Source: an uncultured delta proteobacterium (GTDB taxonomy: Bacteria; Desulfobacterota; WTBG01; CAIYCZ01). Taken from it: a stretch of DNA of 8,647 nucleotides. The stretch spans positions 1 through 8,647 of the forward strand of contig CAIYCZ010000221.1 of assembly GCA_903924805.1 (NCBI GenBank). The letters run 5' to 3'. Made by a program: the position numbers and the translations under genes. The notes beneath the pieces were generated by a model. The model made no database searches. It was not told the DNA's origin and saw only the letters and a program-made list of their open reading frames with translations. Below are positions 5,521-8,647 of this stretch, one piece after another (position 1 is the stretch's first letter; every line of letters starts with the position of its first letter).

Positions 5521-6423
5521 TTATTCATCCCGTCCTGTTGTTTGCGGTCTGCCGAAAATAATATCAGATGGACTGTTGGCTAACCGTTCCAGGAGCATAT
5601 CCATGGATTCAGATGTTTTGCGGAGATTCTCGCTCACTGCTTTTATATCAACAGCAATGGTGCGGGAATTCCTGTCCAGGCCATCTATCATACTGCCTGC
5701 TGTCTGGATCTCATCCCGTGCCGCGTTGATAAACGCACGGCCGTCAGCAATAAATCCCCTGGTTTCACCCAGAACGTCTTCAAGCTTCCCCTCTGCGGTC
5801 AGTTTTTCCACGTTCCCGGTTATGGTTTTTATTTTAGCGGTAATAATCTCCAGGTTGGCGGTAATGCGGTTCGTTTTTTCACCGGTTAAAAGCGTTTCAA
5901 TGGCCTTTACGGTTGACTGAAGCTGGTCTGAAATCCCCTTGAAATCTATGGCTTTGATCTGCGCAATAATGCTGTCAACGCCGGATAAGAGCCGGGTGAT
6001 ATCTGAAGGACGGGATGGGATAACTGGATATTCAGTGGCAAATGCAAGCTTTGGCGAGAGCTCTGCTGCGCCGGGCTTCTCTTGGTCAAGTTCAATGAAC
6101 ACGATGCCGGTGATGCCGGCAGACTTAAGCTGGGCCACCGTCTCCTTCGCAGTATCTCCTCTGAGGTTAACCTTCATCACCACCTCAATGAGTTTATTGT
6201 CAGGGGCAACCCGTATCTTTTCAACGTTCCCTACATCAACGCCGCGGTATTTAACAGCAGAATCAAGCTGCAACCCCTGCACCGATTCATTGAAGTACGT
6301 GACAAACATCAACCCTTTCTGAAAGTACTTTGAGGCGCTGAGCCATATAATTAATGCAGCGCCGATAAGCACTCCCATGGTGACAAACAGCCCGATCAAA
6401 AAATTTGATGTTTTTTTAGCCAT
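5521..6423 (-). CDS. mlaD: MlaD-type MCE-domain protein, periplasmic lipid-binding subunit
   Basis: A 300-residue substrate-binding subunit of an MCE/Mla transporter. It is anchored in the inner membrane and forms a ring that carries phospholipids between membrane and periplasm. A short cytosolic MAKKTSN tail is followed by one transmembrane helix (about 8-30), then the MCE domain (about 37-118) with the usual VQGLQLDSAVKYRGVDVG core and the GITGIVFIEL strand. Residues about 135-285 look largely helical, with Ile/Leu repeats (SDQLQSTVKAIETLL, ITANLEIITAKIKTITGNV), and could extend the ring as a helical barrel or needle. A Pro-containing, Arg/Asp-rich tail ends the protein. The start ATG has AGGGGA six bases upstream. 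It lies 23 bases after the ATPase stop and 18 bases before the lipoprotein start. E. coli MlaD is about 183 residues, so this one has over 100 extra, closer to single-MCE proteins paired with PqiC-like lipoproteins. Confidence 0.93.
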   Translation of the reverse strand: MAKKTSNFLIGLFVTMGVLIGAALIIWLSASKYFQKGLMFVTYFNESVQGLQLDSAVKYRGVDVGNVEKIRVAPDNKLIEVVMKVNLRGDTAKETVAQLKSAGITGIVFIELDQEKPGAAELSPKLAFATEYPVIPSRPSDITRLLSGVDSIIAQIKAIDFKGISDQLQSTVKAIETLLTGEKTNRITANLEIITAKIKTITGNVEKLTAEGKLEDVLGETRGFIADGRAFINAARDEIQTAGSMIDGLDRNSRTIAVDIKAVSENLRKTSESMDMLLERLANSPSDIIFGRPQTTGRDE

Positions 6424-6446
6424 ACGCTGTCCCCTTTTTCTTTTAT

Positions 6447-7208
6447 CTACATGGGCAGTCGGTTAAAGAAATTATGTACGCGCTGGTCAGTAGACTGATC
6501 TTTGAGCACCCTTGGGTCACCCTCTGCTATGATTCCCCTTGCTTCCTTGTCAAGCATGATAATCCGGTGGGCTATAGTATATATTGACTCCAGTTCATGC
6601 GTTACGATAACCATCGTCGTATTCATGCCGGCATTGATACTTTTTATCAAATTGTCGAGCTCAACCGAGGTGATGGGGTCAAGCCCTGCTGACGGCTCAT
6701 CGAAAAAGAGAATGGTGGGATCCAGTGCCATGGCCCGGGCAAGCCCTGCCCGCTTTTTCATCCCGCCTGAAATCTCTGATGGCAGGTGATTTTCATATCC
6801 GGAAAGAGTTACCATACCAAGCTTCATCTTGACGACAAGATTAATGGCAGCAGGCGAGAGGTCTGTATATTCAGAGAGGGGCAGCGCCACATTCTCTGCC
6901 ACGGTCATGGAGCCCAGCAGCGCTCCCGCCTGGAACAGAACGCCAAACCTCATGCGCACCTGTCTCAATTGTTCCTCACTGGCAGCAGCAATATCAACTC
7001 CGTTGACCACTACTTTACCGGCATATGGCTTATACAGTCCGATGATGTGCTTGAGCAGTGTTGATTTCCCGCAGCCGCTTCCGCCTAGGATGACAAGAAT
7101 TTCCCCTTTATACACCGTAAAACTTACATTTTCAAAAATGGTGTTGTCACCAAAGCGTGCCGTGAGATTCTCAACCACAATGACCGGGGTCTTCTGTTCG
7201 CTGTTCAC
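6447..7208 (-). CDS. mlaF: MlaF-type ABC transporter ATP-binding protein
   Basis: The cytosolic ATPase that powers the MCE lipid transporter by working with the MlaE permease. It is 253 residues, the normal size for the family. The nucleotide-binding parts are all present: Walker A GGSGCGKST (42-50), Q-loop Gln93 in LFQAGALL, signature ISGGMKKR (146-153), Walker B ILFFDEP (166-172) with catalytic Glu171, D-loop SAGLDP and switch His204 (VTHE). GALL after the Q-loop and SGGMKKR rather than SGGQ are typical of the MlaF/Ttg2A group. The start is GTG at 7208 with AAGGA six bases upstream; no upstream ATG competes. The 72-base gap to the permease stop is the longest in the operon and holds no clear terminator or promoter, so co-transcription is still likely. 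The C-terminal end (VHNFFNRLPM) resembles the regulatory tail of the family. Confidence 0.95.
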   Translation of the reverse strand: MNSEQKTPVIVVENLTARFGDNTIFENVSFTVYKGEILVILGGSGCGKSTLLKHIIGLYKPYAGKVVVNGVDIAAASEEQLRQVRMRFGVLFQAGALLGSMTVAENVALPLSEYTDLSPAAINLVVKMKLGMVTLSGYENHLPSEISGGMKKRAGLARAMALDPTILFFDEPSAGLDPITSVELDNLIKSINAGMNTTMVIVTHELESIYTIAHRIIMLDKEARGIIAEGDPRVLKDQSTDQRVHNFFNRLPM

Positions 7209-7280
7209 GCCGTTTCCTTTTTTAAAGACGCGCTGATTTTAAGTATGCTGACTGAACCCATCACACACCAGGCACCTTTA

Positions 7281-8432
7281 TTACATCTGTATATAATAAA
7301 GGATAATGGCAAATGCCGAATCACACACGATGATTAAAAAGATGGCAGAGACTACCGCCGAGGTGGTTGATGCACCAACCGACTCTGCTCCACCCCGCAC
7401 CTGAAATCCCCGCTGGCATCCAATCCCGGCAATAATCATGGCAAATACAGCGGATTTTATGAGACTTGAAACAACACCGAACGTATCGATGCTGTCCATG
7501 GTCTGCGTAACATAGGTATATGCAGAGAGGTCAAGCCCGGTCACGCCAATAATCATTCCACCCAGTATGCCAAATAGTGACGCATACAGGCTCAGCAGCG
7601 GTACCACAAGCATGGATGCAATCACCTTGGGGACGGTAAGAAACCTGATCGGGTCAAACCCCATCACCGCCAGAGCATCCACTTCCTCGTTGACTATCAT
7701 GGTTCCTATTTCTGCAGCAAAAGCAGAACCAGAACGCCCTGCCACCAGAATCGCCGTCATTATGGGCCCCAGTTCCCTGACCATACCTACGGCAACCAGC
7801 GACGCCACGTAAATATTTGCGCCAAACTGTTTGAGCTGCAGCGAGGACATGAACGCAATGATGAGACCAAGCAGCAGGCTGATAAGGGAAACGATGGGGA
7901 GCCCGTCAACGCCGGCCCGTTTCATGTAAAACAGGACATCATTCCATCTCACCGAGCGGGGATGAAGGACAGAATACATCAGTGCCCTGAGCAGCTCACC
8001 GAGAAAGGTTATCACCATGATGATATCATTGAGAAAACTAACGCTCGCCTCACCAATCTGCTCGATGAGGTTTGCGGTAACCCGCCCAGAAATGAGTGGT
8101 GCCATGGTGAGAGCTTTCCGGTCAATAAGATTAATCATTCGGCTGGTCTCATCAGTTGCATTGATAAACTGAAAGGAAATAGACTTGGCTTTTGCTTCGC
8201 CTTCAATCTGCACCAGTGCCAGCGCTCCGGCACTGTCAAGATAGGAGAGTCCGAAAAGGTCCACGGAGAGCTTTGCGGGAGACGTGTCGCTGAAGACTGC
8301 CCGGGCCTGAGCCGTGAAGGCATTCAGGTTGTCCAGGGTTATCCGGCCTGATACCGAGAGGGTAACCGCTCCTTGTGGTTCCCCTGCAATGTTGACGGTG
8401 TATTGTGGTTGCTGTGCTGTTCCCCGGGCCAT
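7281..8432 (-). CDS. mlaE: MlaE-type permease with fused N-terminal STAS domain
   Basis: The inner-membrane permease of the MCE transporter, 383 residues. Residues about 10-110 form a STAS domain with the DLFGLSYLDSAGALAL motif; Asp66-Ser67 sit where phosphorylatable STAS proteins carry their Ser. Residues about 130-383 are the MlaE domain with around six membrane segments and the family's conserved cytoplasmic part: VGMVRELGPIMTAILVAGR, then SGSAFAAEIGTM and NEEVDALAVMGFDP. In E. coli the STAS protein MlaB is separate and binds MlaF; the fusion keeps the regulator in the complex, and no other STAS gene is visible here. The start ATG at 8432 lacks a clear ribosome binding site, and the upstream gene stops 31 bases before it, so translational coupling is possible. 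No downstream in-frame ATG exists before about residue 99, which would remove most of the STAS domain. Confidence 0.94.
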   Translation of the reverse strand: MARGTAQQPQYTVNIAGEPQGAVTLSVSGRITLDNLNAFTAQARAVFSDTSPAKLSVDLFGLSYLDSAGALALVQIEGEAKAKSISFQFINATDETSRMINLIDRKALTMAPLISGRVTANLIEQIGEASVSFLNDIIMVITFLGELLRALMYSVLHPRSVRWNDVLFYMKRAGVDGLPIVSLISLLLGLIIAFMSSLQLKQFGANIYVASLVAVGMVRELGPIMTAILVAGRSGSAFAAEIGTMIVNEEVDALAVMGFDPIRFLTVPKVIASMLVVPLLSLYASLFGILGGMIIGVTGLDLSAYTYVTQTMDSIDTFGVVSSLIKSAVFAMIIAGIGCQRGFQVRGGAESVGASTTSAVVSAIFLIIVCDSAFAIILYYIQM

Positions 8433-8463
8433 ACGGATGCTGTGCTAAATGGGTTTTGAATGC

Positions 8464-8647
8464 TTATAAATTTAAATCAAGTGCCAGGAACTCCTGTTCT
8501 GACACGTTACATTTTTTCTTTAAATCGTCCTCTGTAATTCCAAATACAAGAATCCCCACCAGCTTCCCCTCATGCAGGACCGGCGTTCCTATGAAAAAGT
8601 ATTTTGTATCCTTCAGGTAAAGCTCACCGGTGACCGCTTTCTGTTTA
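8464..8647 (-). CDS. 3' end of an unidentified gene (partial)
   Basis: The last 60 codons of a gene running off the right edge, with TAA at 8464-8466. The visible protein reads TGELYLKDTKYFFIGTPVLH, then EGKLVGILVFGITEDDLKK and ends ALDLNL. The strand-turn-strand pattern (KYFFIGTPVLHEG followed by LVGILVFGI) resembles the last strands of a PAS- or Cache-like sensor fold, but 60 residues are too few to name a family. It lies 31 bases upstream of the permease start on the same strand, so it probably shares the operon and may be a sensor or accessory protein. The plus-strand reading frame over this stretch has no ribosome binding site and is taken as a shadow. Confidence 0.6.
   Translation of the reverse strand, partial: KQKAVTGELYLKDTKYFFIGTPVLHEGKLVGILVFGITEDDLKKKCNVSEQEFLALDLNL

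Noticed and set aside
5372..5920. 182-codon plus-strand frame opposite the MCE and lipoprotein genes
   Set aside because: It is antisense to two well-supported genes and spans their junction. Its Ser/Arg/Ile-rich composition is typical of a shadow frame.
6829..7236. 135-codon plus-strand frame opposite the ATPase
   Set aside because: It lies wholly antisense to a gene with all ABC motifs intact and has no export signal or recognisable domain.

Overview
The window reads as chromosomal DNA from a diderm (Gram-negative) bacterium with roughly even base composition. It encodes two probable outer-membrane lipoproteins, a phospholipid-type MCE/Mla ABC transporter and a secreted modular protein. 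The style of the secreted protein (Thr-rich linkers leading to a Cys-initiated C-terminal domain) and the Thermotoga-type DAHP synthase suggest a deltaproteobacterial (Desulfobacterota) or Nitrospirota-like lineage. That placement is inference from protein style, not a database result. No tRNA, rRNA, CRISPR array, transposase or other mobile-element gene was found.

Layout. (1) Positions 20-1847, minus strand: a two-gene unit, a DAHP synthase (first step of the shikimate pathway) followed after 34 bases by a BamD-like TPR lipoprotein. An extended -10 promoter with an A/T tract upstream lies just before the synthase. (2) Positions 1848-2251: a divergent intergenic region of about 400 bases. It holds a good sigma70-type promoter candidate pointing right and an unexplained coding-like stretch (2084-2280) whose two frames meet at a TTTTTTG heptamer. 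(3) Positions 2252-4624, plus strand: a 790-residue exported protein with six Asp-box (BNR) repeats, a Thr-rich linker, a jelly-roll-like domain with a DxDGDG loop, a second Thr-rich linker and a C-terminal domain starting at Cys664. (4) Positions 4625-4827: a convergent intergenic region with a rho-independent terminator and a perfect 10+2+10 palindrome. (5) Positions 4828-8647, minus strand: a retrograde-lipid-transport type operon, read from right to left: the 3' end of an unidentified gene, STAS-MlaE permease, MlaF-type ATPase, MlaD-type MCE protein and an ABC_trans_aux (PqiC-like) lipoprotein.

How the genes work together. The permease and ATPase would form the inner-membrane ABC core. 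The MCE protein, anchored by one N-terminal helix, would supply the lipid-binding ring and periplasmic extension. The lipoprotein probably sits at the outer membrane end of the path. No separate MlaB is visible, and a STAS domain is fused to the permease instead. No MlaC is visible either. BamD and the Mla-type system both serve the outer membrane. The 790-residue protein is a separate transcription unit, and its function is not evident. Four start codons were moved from the longest open frame or are GTG, and these choices are explained in the entries.
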